Source: Gemmatimonadota bacterium (GTDB lineage: Bacteria > Gemmatimonadota > Gemmatimonadetes > Gemmatimonadales > Gemmatimonadaceae). Taken from it: a stretch of DNA of 20,983 nucleotides. The stretch spans positions 1 through 20,983 of the forward strand of contig CANJOX010000011.1 in the NCBI GenBank assembly GCA_947475795.1, in the 5' to 3' direction. The notes under the pieces were generated by a model that saw nothing but the letters and a program-made list of their open reading frames with translations, searched no databases and was not told where the DNA came from. Both the position numbers and the translations under genes were made by a program. Shown piece by piece: positions 7,167 to 14,913 of this stretch (its first letter is position 1; every line of letters starts with the position of its first letter).

Positions 7167-9059
7167 CTACGCCGTGCGACTGCCGCTCCCCGCGGCCCGC
7201 AGGGCGTTCAGAATCACGGCCACGTCGATCGCCTCCTGAATCAGCGCGCCGGCCACCGGCGTCAGCATCCCCGCGGCGGCGAAGGCCATCCCCACCAGCG
7301 AGAGCCCCAGCCCCACGCCGATCGACTGCTTCGCGATCGCCAGCGACCGCCGCCCGATCCGCACGGCTTCGGGGACCCGGCGCGGATCGTCAATCAGCAG
7401 CACCACATCGGCCGCCTCCGCCACCACGCCGCCGCCGTGGCCGGCCAGCGCAATCCCCACGGTGGCCGTGCTCAGTGACGGGGCGTCGTTGGTGCCGTCC
7501 CCGACCATCAGCACCCGGCGTCCACGCTGCTCCAACGCCGCCACCTTTCCGACTTTGGCCTCGGCGGTGAGATCCCCCGCGAACTGCGTGATCCCCACCG
7601 CGGCCGCGATTTTCTCCACGTTGGCGGTCTTGTCCCCCGAGAACAGATGCGCGTCGGTGATACCCAGCGCCGCCAGCTCGGCGAACATCGGTGCCAGCTC
7701 CTCGCGGAGTTCGTCCGCGAACTCGATGCGGCCGAGGGCGGGGCGCTCGTCCGGCGCTGACTCTTCATGTCCGGCCTCATCATCACGGCGGCCGTCGGTG
7801 GCCACGTACGCGCGCAGCCCCGAGGCGTGTTCCTCGAGTGCCGTGAGCCGCGCGGCCAACGCCGGCACCTGCTCCCGCACAAAATCCGGAGAGCCTACGG
7901 CCACGTACCGGCCGTTCACGCGCCCCGTCACGCCGCGCCCAGGGGTTTCCAGCAGCTCCGAGGCCATCGCGACCGTCTCCCCGCGTTCCTCGGCGGCCGA
8001 CACGATCACCCGCGCCAGCAGATGCCCCGACCCCTGTTCCACCGCAGCCGCCAACGCCAGCAGCTGCTCGGGTGGCAGTCCATCGTCGGTGACCACCTGA
8101 TGCACCCGCGGCTTACCCACCGTGAGGGTGCCGGTTTTGTCGAACACGGCCGTGTTTACGGTGGCCAGCGCCTCGAGCGCGCCGCCGCTGCGCACAATGA
8201 TGGCGCGGCGCGCGGCCCGGTTGATCCCGCCGATGATCGCCACCGGCGCCGCCAGAATGAGCGGGCAGGGGGTGGCCACGACGAGGACGGCCAGCACGCG
8301 CGACCAGTCGTGCGACACGAGCCAGGCCACGAGACAGGCCCCGATCGTGAGGGGGGTGAACCAGACGGCCCAGCGATCGGCGGTGCGTTGCAGCGGGCTC
8401 TTGGACGCCTGCGCGCTGCGCACCAGATCGACAATGCGGGCGTACTGGCTGTCCTGTGAGGTGCGCACGGCACGCACCGTGATCGCTCCCTCCTGATTCA
8501 CGCTCCCCGACAGCAGCGACGTGCCCGCCGCGGCGCGCACCGGCACCGGCTCACCGGTGAGCCGTGACGTGTCCACGTGCGACGTCCCGCCAATGACCAC
8601 CCCGTCGCAGGGCACCAGTTCACCGGGGCGTACCAGGAGCTCGTCGCCGGGGGCGATCGCGATCGCCCCGATGTCGTGCACCGCGCCGTCCACCACGCGA
8701 TGGGCGGTGCGGGGGGCGTCTTTCTCGAGGGCTTCCACGGCCCCGGAGGCACGGGCCACCGCGTACGCATCGAGTGCCTCGCCGCCGGTCTGCATCAGCA
8801 CGACCACCAGCCCCGCCAACGGCTGCTCCAGCAGTATCGAGCCCACGATCGCGAGCATGGCGACCACGTCGGCGGCGAACTGGCCACGCAGGAGCCCGGC
8901 GAGCGTTTTCCACGCGACCGGGATGCCGGTCAGGAGCAGCCCGGCAAACCAGATGCGTCCGCGCCACGGATCGGCGCTCACGAAGGCCGGCGAGAGCGTG
9001 CCGCCCAGCAGGAACACCAGCGCCGCCATCGGCAGCCGTGGAAGTGTCGTCCAGCGCAT
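7167..9059 (-). CDS. Heavy-metal P1B-type ATPase without N-terminal metal-binding domain
   Basis: A 630-residue inner-membrane metal-efflux ATPase. Visible in order: an N-terminal hydrophobic region (about 10-95), the actuator motif RLTGEPVPV (TGE 168-170), the membrane metal-site motif TPCP (263-266), the phosphorylation motif DKTGT with Asp307, and the hinge motif GDGTND (520-525). The last helices lie near 578-620. There is no N-terminal CXXC or other metal-binding domain. The usual His-Pro dipeptide of the nucleotide domain reads His346-Leu347. An acidic and His-containing insert lies near 422-440. TPCP differs from the CPC of copper/zinc/cadmium pumps, so the substrate is uncertain; cobalt, zinc, cadmium or iron are all possible. 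The ATG at 9059 has GAAGG a few bases upstream and is preferred over the open frame to 9185. It is divergent from the histidine kinase gene (111 bases between). Confidence 0.92.
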   Translation of the reverse strand: MRWTTLPRLPMAALVFLLGGTLSPAFVSADPWRGRIWFAGLLLTGIPVAWKTLAGLLRGQFAADVVAMLAIVGSILLEQPLAGLVVVLMQTGGEALDAYAVARASGAVEALEKDAPRTAHRVVDGAVHDIGAIAIAPGDELLVRPGELVPCDGVVIGGTSHVDTSRLTGEPVPVRAAAGTSLLSGSVNQEGAITVRAVRTSQDSQYARIVDLVRSAQASKSPLQRTADRWAVWFTPLTIGACLVAWLVSHDWSRVLAVLVVATPCPLILAAPVAIIGGINRAARRAIIVRSGGALEALATVNTAVFDKTGTLTVGKPRVHQVVTDDGLPPEQLLALAAAVEQGSGHLLARVIVSAAEERGETVAMASELLETPGRGVTGRVNGRYVAVGSPDFVREQVPALAARLTALEEHASGLRAYVATDGRRDDEAGHEESAPDERPALGRIEFADELREELAPMFAELAALGITDAHLFSGDKTANVEKIAAAVGITQFAGDLTAEAKVGKVAALEQRGRRVLMVGDGTNDAPSLSTATVGIALAGHGGGVVAEAADVVLLIDDPRRVPEAVRIGRRSLAIAKQSIGVGLGLSLVGMAFAAAGMLTPVAGALIQEAIDVAVILNALRAAGSGSRTA

Positions 9060-9170
9060 CAGAAGGCCTTCGGGAAAAGGATCGGACCGCCATCGCAGGC
9101 GACGTGCGCCGGAGGGGCCGCTGAAGTTGCCGCTGGAAACATACCGGCGTCGCACGCTACTGTATCTCAC

Positions 9171-10787
9171 ATGCCAGACACGCATTCCAATGCCGCCATC
9201 GCAGCGATTGTCGATATTGCCGCCGACGCCATTATCGTACTCAATGATCAGTTCCGTATTGTCCGTTTCAATAAGGGCGCGGAAGAAATCTTTGGGTGGT
9301 CCGAAGCGGAGATGCTGGGGCAGCCGCTCGACCGGCTGTTACCCACGGGCGTCCGCGCGGTGCATCGCGGGCACGTCCACACCTTTGCTGAGGGGAGCGC
9401 CGAGTCGCGCCGCATGGCCGAGCGGCGCGAGATCGCCGGACTGCGCCGAAACGGGGAGCAGTTCCCCGCGGATGCGTCGATCGCCCGCGTGACGATGGAG
9501 GGTGAGCGCACCTTCATGGTCACGCTGCGTGACGCCAGTGATCGTCGCCGCGGCGAGGACCGGCAGCGGCTGCTCGCCACCGCCGGATGGGTGCTGGCGG
9601 CGTCGCTCGACGTGGAATCCACCATGGCCACCATTGCCGAGTTGCCCGTGCCGTTGCTCGGTGATTGGAGTCTGCTCGAGCTGCTGGCGCCGGAGGGGAA
9701 CATCCGTCGTGCAGCAGCCACGCACATGGACGTCCGGCGTCACGACGACACGGCGGCGCTGGTATCGCGGGTGGCCGAGTCGCGCGATCCCGACTTGCCG
9801 GCCACGAGTGCCGGGCGCGTGGCGCGCGAATCCGAGGCGCAACGCATCGCCGACATTCCCGCGTGGCTGGCCGCGAACTTCCGCGACCCTGCGTTGCGCG
9901 CTCGGGTGGAAGGGCTGGGGGCCAGTTCGGTGCTGCTGGTGCCGGTGCGCGCCGGTGGGCGGGCCATCGGCGCCCTGCATCTGGTGCGCACCCGCGCCGG
10001 TGCCGTGCACACGACCGACGAGGTGTACGTGGCCGACCAGTTTGCGGGCCTCGCCGCGCTCGCGCTCGAGAATGCGCGCCTGTATCAGGAATCGCGCACC
10101 GCCGTGCGCGAACGCGACGACATGCTGGCCATCGTGTCGCACGACCTGCGCAATCCGGTGAACGCGATCGTGATGCTCACCGGCGCGGTGCTCAGCCGCG
10201 AGCCGGGGGATGAGCGGCCCCTGATGGAGCGTGAGGAAGTCGAAGCCATCCGCGGGGCCGCGCGTCAGGCCGATGGATTGATCCAGGATCTGCAGGACGT
10301 CTCACGCATCTCCGCCGCACGGCTCCGGGTGGAGCGGCGGCCCGTGTCGCTGTCCGAGATCGTAAAGGAATCGGCCGACATGTTCGAGCCGGTGATGGAA
10401 GACGCGGTGTTGCGCTTTGTGCGGCTGATCGACGACGACCTGCCGCCGGTGCTCGCCGACCAGCGGCGGCTGCAGCAAGTGCTATCCAATCTGCTGGGCA
10501 ACGCGGTGCGCTTCACGCCCCACGGCGGAGAGATCGTGCTCAGTGCGCAGGTGCGCGGCAACGCGATCCGGGTGGCCGTGCGCGACACCGGCCCCGGGTT
10601 GAGTGCCGACGATGTGCCGCGGCTGTTCGAGCGCTACTGGCAGGCCCCGCGCCTGCTGCGCGCGGGGTCGGGGTTGGGGCTGTTCATCGCGAAGGGAATC
10701 GTGGAGGCGCACGATGGCACCATCGGTGTGGACAGCACGCTCGGCACGGGAAGTGAGTTCTGGTTCACCGTGCCGCTGCCGTCATGA
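9171..10787 (+). CDS. PAS-GAF sensor histidine kinase
   Basis: A 538-residue sensor kinase without evident membrane segments, probably cytosolic. A PAS domain occupies about 5-125 (IAADAIIVLND, FGWSEAEMLG). A GAF-like domain covers about 130-305. The HisKA dimerisation domain has the phospho-acceptor His324 in IVSHDLRNPV. The HATPase domain has N-box Asn444 (NLLGNAVRF), DTGPGL (472-477), GSGLGL (499-504) and TLGTGSEF. All catalytic boxes look intact. The PAS domain resembles redox- or light-sensing FixL-type PAS domains only in general features, and no cofactor can be assigned. The open frame begins at 8577, but the part before 9171 lies over the ATPase gene and is not conserved in type, so I take the ATG at 9171. 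No response regulator is adjacent. Its stop overlaps the convergent LysR gene by six bases. Confidence 0.93.
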   Translation: MPDTHSNAAIAAIVDIAADAIIVLNDQFRIVRFNKGAEEIFGWSEAEMLGQPLDRLLPTGVRAVHRGHVHTFAEGSAESRRMAERREIAGLRRNGEQFPADASIARVTMEGERTFMVTLRDASDRRRGEDRQRLLATAGWVLAASLDVESTMATIAELPVPLLGDWSLLELLAPEGNIRRAAATHMDVRRHDDTAALVSRVAESRDPDLPATSAGRVARESEAQRIADIPAWLAANFRDPALRARVEGLGASSVLLVPVRAGGRAIGALHLVRTRAGAVHTTDEVYVADQFAGLAALALENARLYQESRTAVRERDDMLAIVSHDLRNPVNAIVMLTGAVLSREPGDERPLMEREEVEAIRGAARQADGLIQDLQDVSRISAARLRVERRPVSLSEIVKESADMFEPVMEDAVLRFVRLIDDDLPPVLADQRRLQQVLSNLLGNAVRFTPHGGEIVLSAQVRGNAIRVAVRDTGPGLSADDVPRLFERYWQAPRLLRAGSGLGLFIAKGIVEAHDGTIGVDSTLGTGSEFWFTVPLPS

Positions 10788-11696
10788 GCTGAACAGGGTG
10801 GCGCGCGCCGCGTCGGTGATCGCCACCACCGAAGGGTGAGCGAGTTTCCGTTCGGCGCTGATCGCATAGAACCGTTCGCGCACGGCGGGGAGCCGGCCCA
10901 CCACGCGCACGTTGTACTGCCGGCGGATCTGGGCCTCCACGACCGTCGGCGCGGCGAACAGCCCCATCCCTTCCTGCCCGAACACCTGCAGCAGCGCCAC
11001 GTCTTCCGCCTCGCACACGATCAGTGGCCGGACATCGGCTTCGACCGACCACGCATCGAGTGAGCGCCGCATGGCGGTGTTCGGCGTGGGCATAATGAAC
11101 GGGGCCCCGGTGAGCGATCCCGGAAATTTGCGCCGGTACTTTGCCGCGAGGGCCTCCGCGCCGAACACCGTCACGCCGCACTCGCCGAGCAGGTGATTGA
11201 AGAGCGTCACCGGCAGTGAGGGCGAGAACGGGGCGTCGGCCAGCACCACGTCGAGTGCATGTACCGCGAGATCGGCTACCAGACGTTCCGTCTTGTCGAT
11301 GCGACAGGTGAGTCGCAACCCGGGCGTGGCCTCGAGCGCCGGGCGGAGCAAGCGCCACGTGGTGAGCTTGGGCAGGGAGTCCGAAATGCCCACCACCAGT
11401 CGCGTCGGGGCACGGCCGTCACCGCGCACCAGCGCGTCGGTCAGCTCGCGGCCCGTGCGAAAGATCTCGTCGGCGTAGTGAAAGACGAGATGTCCCGTCT
11501 CGGTCAGTACCAGCGAGCGGCCGCGCCGGAGGAACAACGGTGAGTCGAACGACTGCTCGAGCAGCTTGATCTGCGCGCTGATCGTTGGCTGCGTGAGATG
11601 CAGCACCGTGGTGGCGCGCGTGATACTGCCTTCGCGCGCCACGGTCCAGAAGTACAGCAGGTGCTGGTAGTTCAGCGTGTTCAGCGACGGTGGCAT
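10782..11696 (-). CDS. LysR-type regulator of the NhaR-like group
   Basis: A 304-residue LysR-family transcription factor. The N-terminal winged helix (about 8-67) includes YFWTVAREGSITRAT and LTQPTISAQIKLLEQ. The effector domain follows at about 95-300. From memory of E. coli NhaR, similar blocks are HLLYFW near the start, GECGVTVFG in the middle, and ERFYAISAERKLAHP near the end. NhaR activates sodium-proton antiporter genes in response to sodium. Here the gene is third in line after sbtA and sbtB (34 bases after sbtB), which suggests control of sodium-coupled bicarbonate uptake. The effector (Na+, pH, or a carbon metabolite) is unknown. Its TGA overlaps the end of the histidine kinase gene on the other strand. 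LysR family is certain; the NhaR-like subgroup is likely. Confidence 0.88.
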   Translation of the reverse strand: MPPSLNTLNYQHLLYFWTVAREGSITRATTVLHLTQPTISAQIKLLEQSFDSPLFLRRGRSLVLTETGHLVFHYADEIFRTGRELTDALVRGDGRAPTRLVVGISDSLPKLTTWRLLRPALEATPGLRLTCRIDKTERLVADLAVHALDVVLADAPFSPSLPVTLFNHLLGECGVTVFGAEALAAKYRRKFPGSLTGAPFIMPTPNTAMRRSLDAWSVEADVRPLIVCEAEDVALLQVFGQEGMGLFAAPTVVEAQIRRQYNVRVVGRLPAVRERFYAISAERKLAHPSVVAITDAARATLFSS

Positions 11697-11730
11697 GGCT
11701 CACTCGAGCGGACGTAGAGCGCGGCGCACA

Positions 11731-12057
11731 TCAGCGATGCGTCGTGCGGGGATGGGCTTCGTATTTTTCGCTGCGTACGACGGCCACGTCGCTCACGTAG
11801 GCGATCACGGAGTAGTCCGTGAAGTACTGCGCCGCGATGTGTTCGACAATCCGCTCGGCGACGGCCGCCGTGACGATGCTTTCGATGCGGATGTTGATCC
11901 CGGGAATGTCCGTGGCGTGCAGTGCCCGTGATCCGCCACCGCGCCCGTCAACCACGGTAAACCCGGTGGCGCCGAGCGTGCGCAACTCCGTGGTGATCCG
12001 TGCCTCCAGGACCGGTTCGGCGATGATGGTGATGAGCTTCAGGGGATAGGTGTGCAT
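11731..12057 (-). CDS. sbtB: PII-like signalling protein SbtB
   Basis: A 108-residue PII-superfamily protein, the partner of the SbtA permease. In cyanobacteria SbtB forms a trimer that binds adenine nucleotides, including cAMP, and blocks SbtA from the cytosolic side. The PII ferredoxin-like pattern is visible: MHTYPLKLITIIAE opens the first strand, a glycine-rich T-loop region (GRGGGSRAL) lies near 39-47, and IRIESIVTAAVAERIVEHI covers the second half. The C terminus ends in HPRTTHR with no CGPxGC redox loop, unlike the Synechocystis protein. Ten bases separate it from the sbtA stop, and its Shine-Dalgarno overlaps that stop, so translation is likely coupled. The SbtB identification depends partly on its position next to sbtA. 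Confidence 0.9.
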   Translation of the reverse strand: MHTYPLKLITIIAEPVLEARITTELRTLGATGFTVVDGRGGGSRALHATDIPGINIRIESIVTAAVAERIVEHIAAQYFTDYSVIAYVSDVAVVRSEKYEAHPRTTHR

Positions 12058-12063
12058 GTCGGG

Positions 12064-12070
12064 CTCCTCA
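12064..12070 (-). promoter_or_regulatory. Shine-Dalgarno of sbtB overlapping the sbtA stop
   Basis: On the minus strand TGAGGAG contains both the sbtA stop TGA (12068-12070) and the GGAG ribosome site of sbtB, whose ATG follows 6 bases later. This arrangement favours translational coupling of permease and regulator. Confidence 0.75.
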
Positions 12071-13060
12071 GGCGCTCAGCGCGGTCGCAATCGTGTGATA
12101 CAGGGGGATTCCCGCGAGGATGTTGAAGGGGAACGTGATGGCCAGCGCGGCGGTGAGGGTGTAGGTGGGATTCGCCTCGGGGAGCGTGAGACGGACGGCC
12201 GGCGGCGCGGCGATGTAGCTGGCGCTCGCGGCCATGGTGGCGAGCACGGTGGCCCCGCCCACGGAGAGTCCGGCCCACGTGCCGAGCAGCGCGCCGATGG
12301 TCCCGTGCACGATCGGCATCAGCATGCCGAACGCCAGCAGAAACGGCCCCACTTTCTTGAGGTCGCCGAGGCGCGCGCCGGCCACGATCCCCATCTCGAG
12401 CAGGAACAGCATGAGGGCGCCCTTGAAGCCGCTGTCGAAGAACGGAGCGACGGCGGTCCATCCCGAGTTGCCCATCAGTAACCCGACGAATAGTCCACCG
12501 ACCAGCAGGATCATCGTGCGTCCGGTGAGAACTTCGTGCAACACCGCGCCGATGCCGCCACCGGTCAGCGTGCCCGTGGCCTTCTGGAGCTTGGCGCGTT
12601 CCACCGCGCCGATGAGCAGCGCGATGTGGATGCCGGGGCTCTCGAGCAGCGTGAGCAAGGTGGGCATAAACCCTTCGGCCGGCGTCCCGACGCGCTGGAC
12701 GAACTGTTGCGCGGCGATGAACGTCACCGCGCTCACGGAGCCGTAGTGGGCCGCCATCGCGGCGCTGTCGATGGCACCGAAGCGCCCCGCGTAGCGCATG
12801 GTGGCGTAGGTGATCAGCGGCGTGATGGTGCCCAGCAGCAGCGTTGCGCCCACCGGCCGGAGCACGGCCTCGAGTGACGCGTGCGACAGCTCGACGCCGC
12901 CCTTCAGGCCGAGGGCGAAGAGCAGGTAGATCGACAGCGAGGCGTACAGATCCTTCGGCAGCGACAGCTCACTCTTCACCAGGCGGGCGGTCACCCCGAG
13001 GGCGAACGCGAGCGGAATCGGCGAGAGGAGGTTGGCCTGCAGTGTGGTGAGTAGTGGCAT
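12068..13060 (-). CDS. sbtA: Sodium-dependent bicarbonate permease SbtA
   Basis: A 330-residue polytopic inner-membrane protein of the SbtA family, which imports bicarbonate with sodium. About ten hydrophobic segments can be traced. The two discontinuous-helix regions that form the substrate site in known SbtA structures are recognisable as HYGSVSAVTF (105-114) and ASASYIAAPP (278-287). The GLKGGVELS block (51-59) is also typical. Length is close to that of the cyanobacterial proteins (about 370), with a shorter central cytosolic loop (about 155-175). It heads an apparent sbtA-sbtB-lysR operon. The ATG at 13060 lacks a good Shine-Dalgarno. An AT-rich upstream region is a likely promoter. No Rubisco, carboxysome or carbonic anhydrase gene is visible here, so the bicarbonate may feed carboxylases or pH homeostasis. 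Confidence 0.93.
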   Translation of the reverse strand: MPLLTTLQANLLSPIPLAFALGVTARLVKSELSLPKDLYASLSIYLLFALGLKGGVELSHASLEAVLRPVGATLLLGTITPLITYATMRYAGRFGAIDSAAMAAHYGSVSAVTFIAAQQFVQRVGTPAEGFMPTLLTLLESPGIHIALLIGAVERAKLQKATGTLTGGGIGAVLHEVLTGRTMILLVGGLFVGLLMGNSGWTAVAPFFDSGFKGALMLFLLEMGIVAGARLGDLKKVGPFLLAFGMLMPIVHGTIGALLGTWAGLSVGGATVLATMAASASYIAAPPAVRLTLPEANPTYTLTAALAITFPFNILAGIPLYHTIATALSA

Positions 13061-13147
13061 ATCGCATCATGACGACGATCTATTTATAGGTCAAAGCGAT
13101 TGTTTGATTGCATTACATAGAGAAAAACGATGAAATGAATCAGGCGC
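13061..13147 (-). promoter_or_regulatory. AT-rich promoter/operator region of the sbtA operon
   Basis: This stretch between the sbtA start and the upstream terminator is strongly AT-rich compared with its surroundings. On the minus strand it contains TATAAA inside CTATAAATAG (13080-13089), part of the imperfect dyad GACCTATAAATAGATC, without a matching -35 box. TTGACC lies just before TATAAA and could be the -35 of a promoter with a very short leader. A -10 without a good -35 fits an activator-dependent promoter, for example under the LysR protein of the same operon. Exact boxes are uncertain. Confidence 0.5.
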
Positions 13148-13182
13148 AAAAAACGCCGCTGTCCCGAGGGACCGCGGCGTTT
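13148..13182 (-). terminator. Intrinsic terminator of the small membrane protein gene
   Basis: On the minus strand AAACGCCGC (13182-13174) pairs with GCGGCGTTT (13159-13151). A second short stem (TCCC/GGGA) sits inside the loop, and six T residues follow. It separates the 83-residue protein's transcript from sbtA. Confidence 0.88.
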
Positions 13183-13208
13183 CTGGTGCCCGAGCGGCGG
13201 GTGCCGCT

Positions 13209-13460
13209 TTAGTGCTTGGCTTCGGCGGCAGGCGCCGCGTCAGCGGCGGCCTCGGCATGCGGGGCCTCCCCATGCGCGGCGGGCGCGGCGTGGGCCGCGT
13301 TGTCTTCCGCGTGATACACCTGCTGGTTCATCGGGTCGCGCGGATGGCGGTACGTGTTGTTGTGGATCGTGTAGGCGGTGAACAGCAGCCCCAGCGTGGC
13401 CACGGTGGTCACGGCGGCCGCGCCCCAGCCCAGCTTATTCGGATCGTACGCAACACTCAT
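13209..13460 (-). CDS. Small single-pass membrane protein with Ala/His-rich tail, unknown function
   Basis: An 83-residue protein I do not recognise. It begins MSVAYDPNKLGWG, has one hydrophobic segment (about 13-30), then a polar stretch HNNTYRHPRDPMNQQVYH (33-50), and ends in a low-complexity tail rich in Ala, His and Glu (about 51-83). The N-terminal layout would place most of the protein on one side of the inner membrane. The ATG at 13460 is the best start in a frame that stays open to 13793 over the polymerase gene. No Shine-Dalgarno is evident. A convincing terminator just after the stop supports it as a real transcription unit. The His-rich tail could bind metal, but this is only a guess. 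Confidence 0.7.
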   Translation of the reverse strand: MSVAYDPNKLGWGAAAVTTVATLGLLFTAYTIHNNTYRHPRDPMNQQVYHAEDNAAHAAPAAHGEAPHAEAAADAAPAAEAKH

Positions 13461-13566
13461 GGAGACACCCCGACAGGAAAGCGCACACGGCCACGACACA
13501 CGGCACGCGCACAGATGAGCGCCCCTGGGTCGGGGCGGAACCGAACGGAAACTACACACACCGTCG

Positions 13567-14865
13567 TCATTCTTCCACCCTCGGGCCGGTATCGCGCGAC
13601 GGCTCGTCGGCGCGATCCACCAGCCGGGCGGGAAGGATGGCGGTGCTGCCATAACGGTCGCGGATCCGATCCAGTGCCCGGGTGAGTGCGCGGTCGCGGG
13701 CGCTCTCCACCGGCTCGGCCTCGGTGGCGGCGACGTGGGGGGTGGCGAACAGCCCCAGTTGGGTCGCGGCGCCGCCCCCAGCGGGCTCGTCATCGAAGTG
13801 CGACAGCCCGATGCCCAGCAGACGCACCCCCACCCGGCGTTTGGCCCGCAGCGCCCGGAAGAGGACCCGCGCCGCCTTCGCCACGGACTTCTCCGACTCG
13901 ATCGGTGCGGCCAGGGTGCGCTGCGCCGACCGGGTGGTGAAGTCGGCGTCCTTGAGCTTGACGGTCACCGTCCGCGCCCGGAGCCCCTGGCGACGCAGGT
14001 CGGTGCTCACACGCACGGCCAGCCGCAGCAGCTCGCGCTCGATCAGGTCGTCGTCGTGCAGATCCCGCCCGAAGGTCTCTTCCCGGCTGACCTGCTTCTG
14101 CGTCTCGCGCGGCGTCACGAGGCTGTGGTCGATGCCGCGCACGCGCCCGTGCAGCCACGCCCCCGCCCGTTCGCCGAGCCGAGCCTGGAGCGCGGCCACC
14201 GTCCAGCGCTGCGCCTCGGCGATCCGTTCGAGTCCCATCCGCTCCAGCGTGGCGGCGAAGCGCGGGCCTACCATGGGCAGATCCGCCAGCCGCAGCGGGG
14301 CCAGAAACGCAGCCTCGTCACCGGGGGCGACACAGTGCACGCCGGTGGCGCCCGTGCCCGGCTTGGGCTTGGCCGATTCCACGGCCATCTTGGCCACGAG
14401 GCGCGACGTGCCGCCGCCGATGGAGACGGTGAGGCCGGTGGATTCGAACACGGCCGCGCGGATGCGCTGCGCCGTGGCGGCCAGCGACTCGTGTCCGTAC
14501 AGCGCCTCGGTGCCCCCCATGTCGCAGTACCACTCGTCGATGCTGGACGCCTGCACGACGGGCGCGAAGCGCGCGAGCACCTGCTGGATGTCGCGGCTGC
14601 GCGCGCTGCAGGCGCCGCGCGGCACCGGGACGCAGGTGGCCTGCGGGCAGAGCTTGAGGGCGCGCGCGATGGGCATCGCGGATCGCACGCCGTACGCCCG
14701 GCACTCGTAGGACGCGCTGCACACCACACCACGGGATCCCGGGCGCCCGCCCACGATCAGGAGCGCCGCGCGCCCCGCGCCCTCGGGGTCGACCTGACGC
14801 GCGACGGCGACGAAGAACGCGTCGGCATCGATCAGGAGGATGCGGCGGGGCGGGGGAGCGGTCAT
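13567..14865 (-). CDS. dinB: Y-family DNA polymerase (Pol IV-like)
   Basis: A 432-residue translesion DNA polymerase. Catalytic metal ligands are visible as Asp13 in LLIDADAFF, with the expected aromatic steric gate at 17-18, and Asp110-Glu111 in SIDEWY. The fingers motif YECRAYGVRSAMP (53-65) is standard. Helix-hairpin-helix and little-finger regions follow at about 195-350. A beta-clamp-binding motif QLGLF lies at 369-373 and is followed by a further 59 residues including a helical RALDRIRDRYG block, a layout longer than E. coli DinB (351 residues). SIDEWYCDMGG departs from the common SIDEAYLD form, so it may be a lineage-specific subgroup; the gene symbol is by family only. The ATG at 14865 begins the catalytic domain directly. 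No LexA-like box was recognised. It is divergent from the YbaK gene (48 bases between). Confidence 0.9.
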   Translation of the reverse strand: MTAPPPRRILLIDADAFFVAVARQVDPEGAGRAALLIVGGRPGSRGVVCSASYECRAYGVRSAMPIARALKLCPQATCVPVPRGACSARSRDIQQVLARFAPVVQASSIDEWYCDMGGTEALYGHESLAATAQRIRAAVFESTGLTVSIGGGTSRLVAKMAVESAKPKPGTGATGVHCVAPGDEAAFLAPLRLADLPMVGPRFAATLERMGLERIAEAQRWTVAALQARLGERAGAWLHGRVRGIDHSLVTPRETQKQVSREETFGRDLHDDDLIERELLRLAVRVSTDLRRQGLRARTVTVKLKDADFTTRSAQRTLAAPIESEKSVAKAARVLFRALRAKRRVGVRLLGIGLSHFDDEPAGGGAATQLGLFATPHVAATEAEPVESARDRALTRALDRIRDRYGSTAILPARLVDRADEPSRDTGPRVEE

Positions 14866-14913
14866 GGCAGCGGGAGCGGTGGCGATCCCGGAAGCTAGCG
14901 GCAATGTTGCAGG

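Noticed and set aside
8577..9170. A 198-codon N-terminal extension of the histidine kinase frame
   Set aside because: It overlaps the conserved ATPase gene on the other strand, and the PAS domain starts directly after the ATG at 9171.
13735..14898. A 387-codon plus-strand frame opposite the Y-family polymerase
   Set aside because: It has no recognisable domain and mirrors a conserved polymerase on the other strand.
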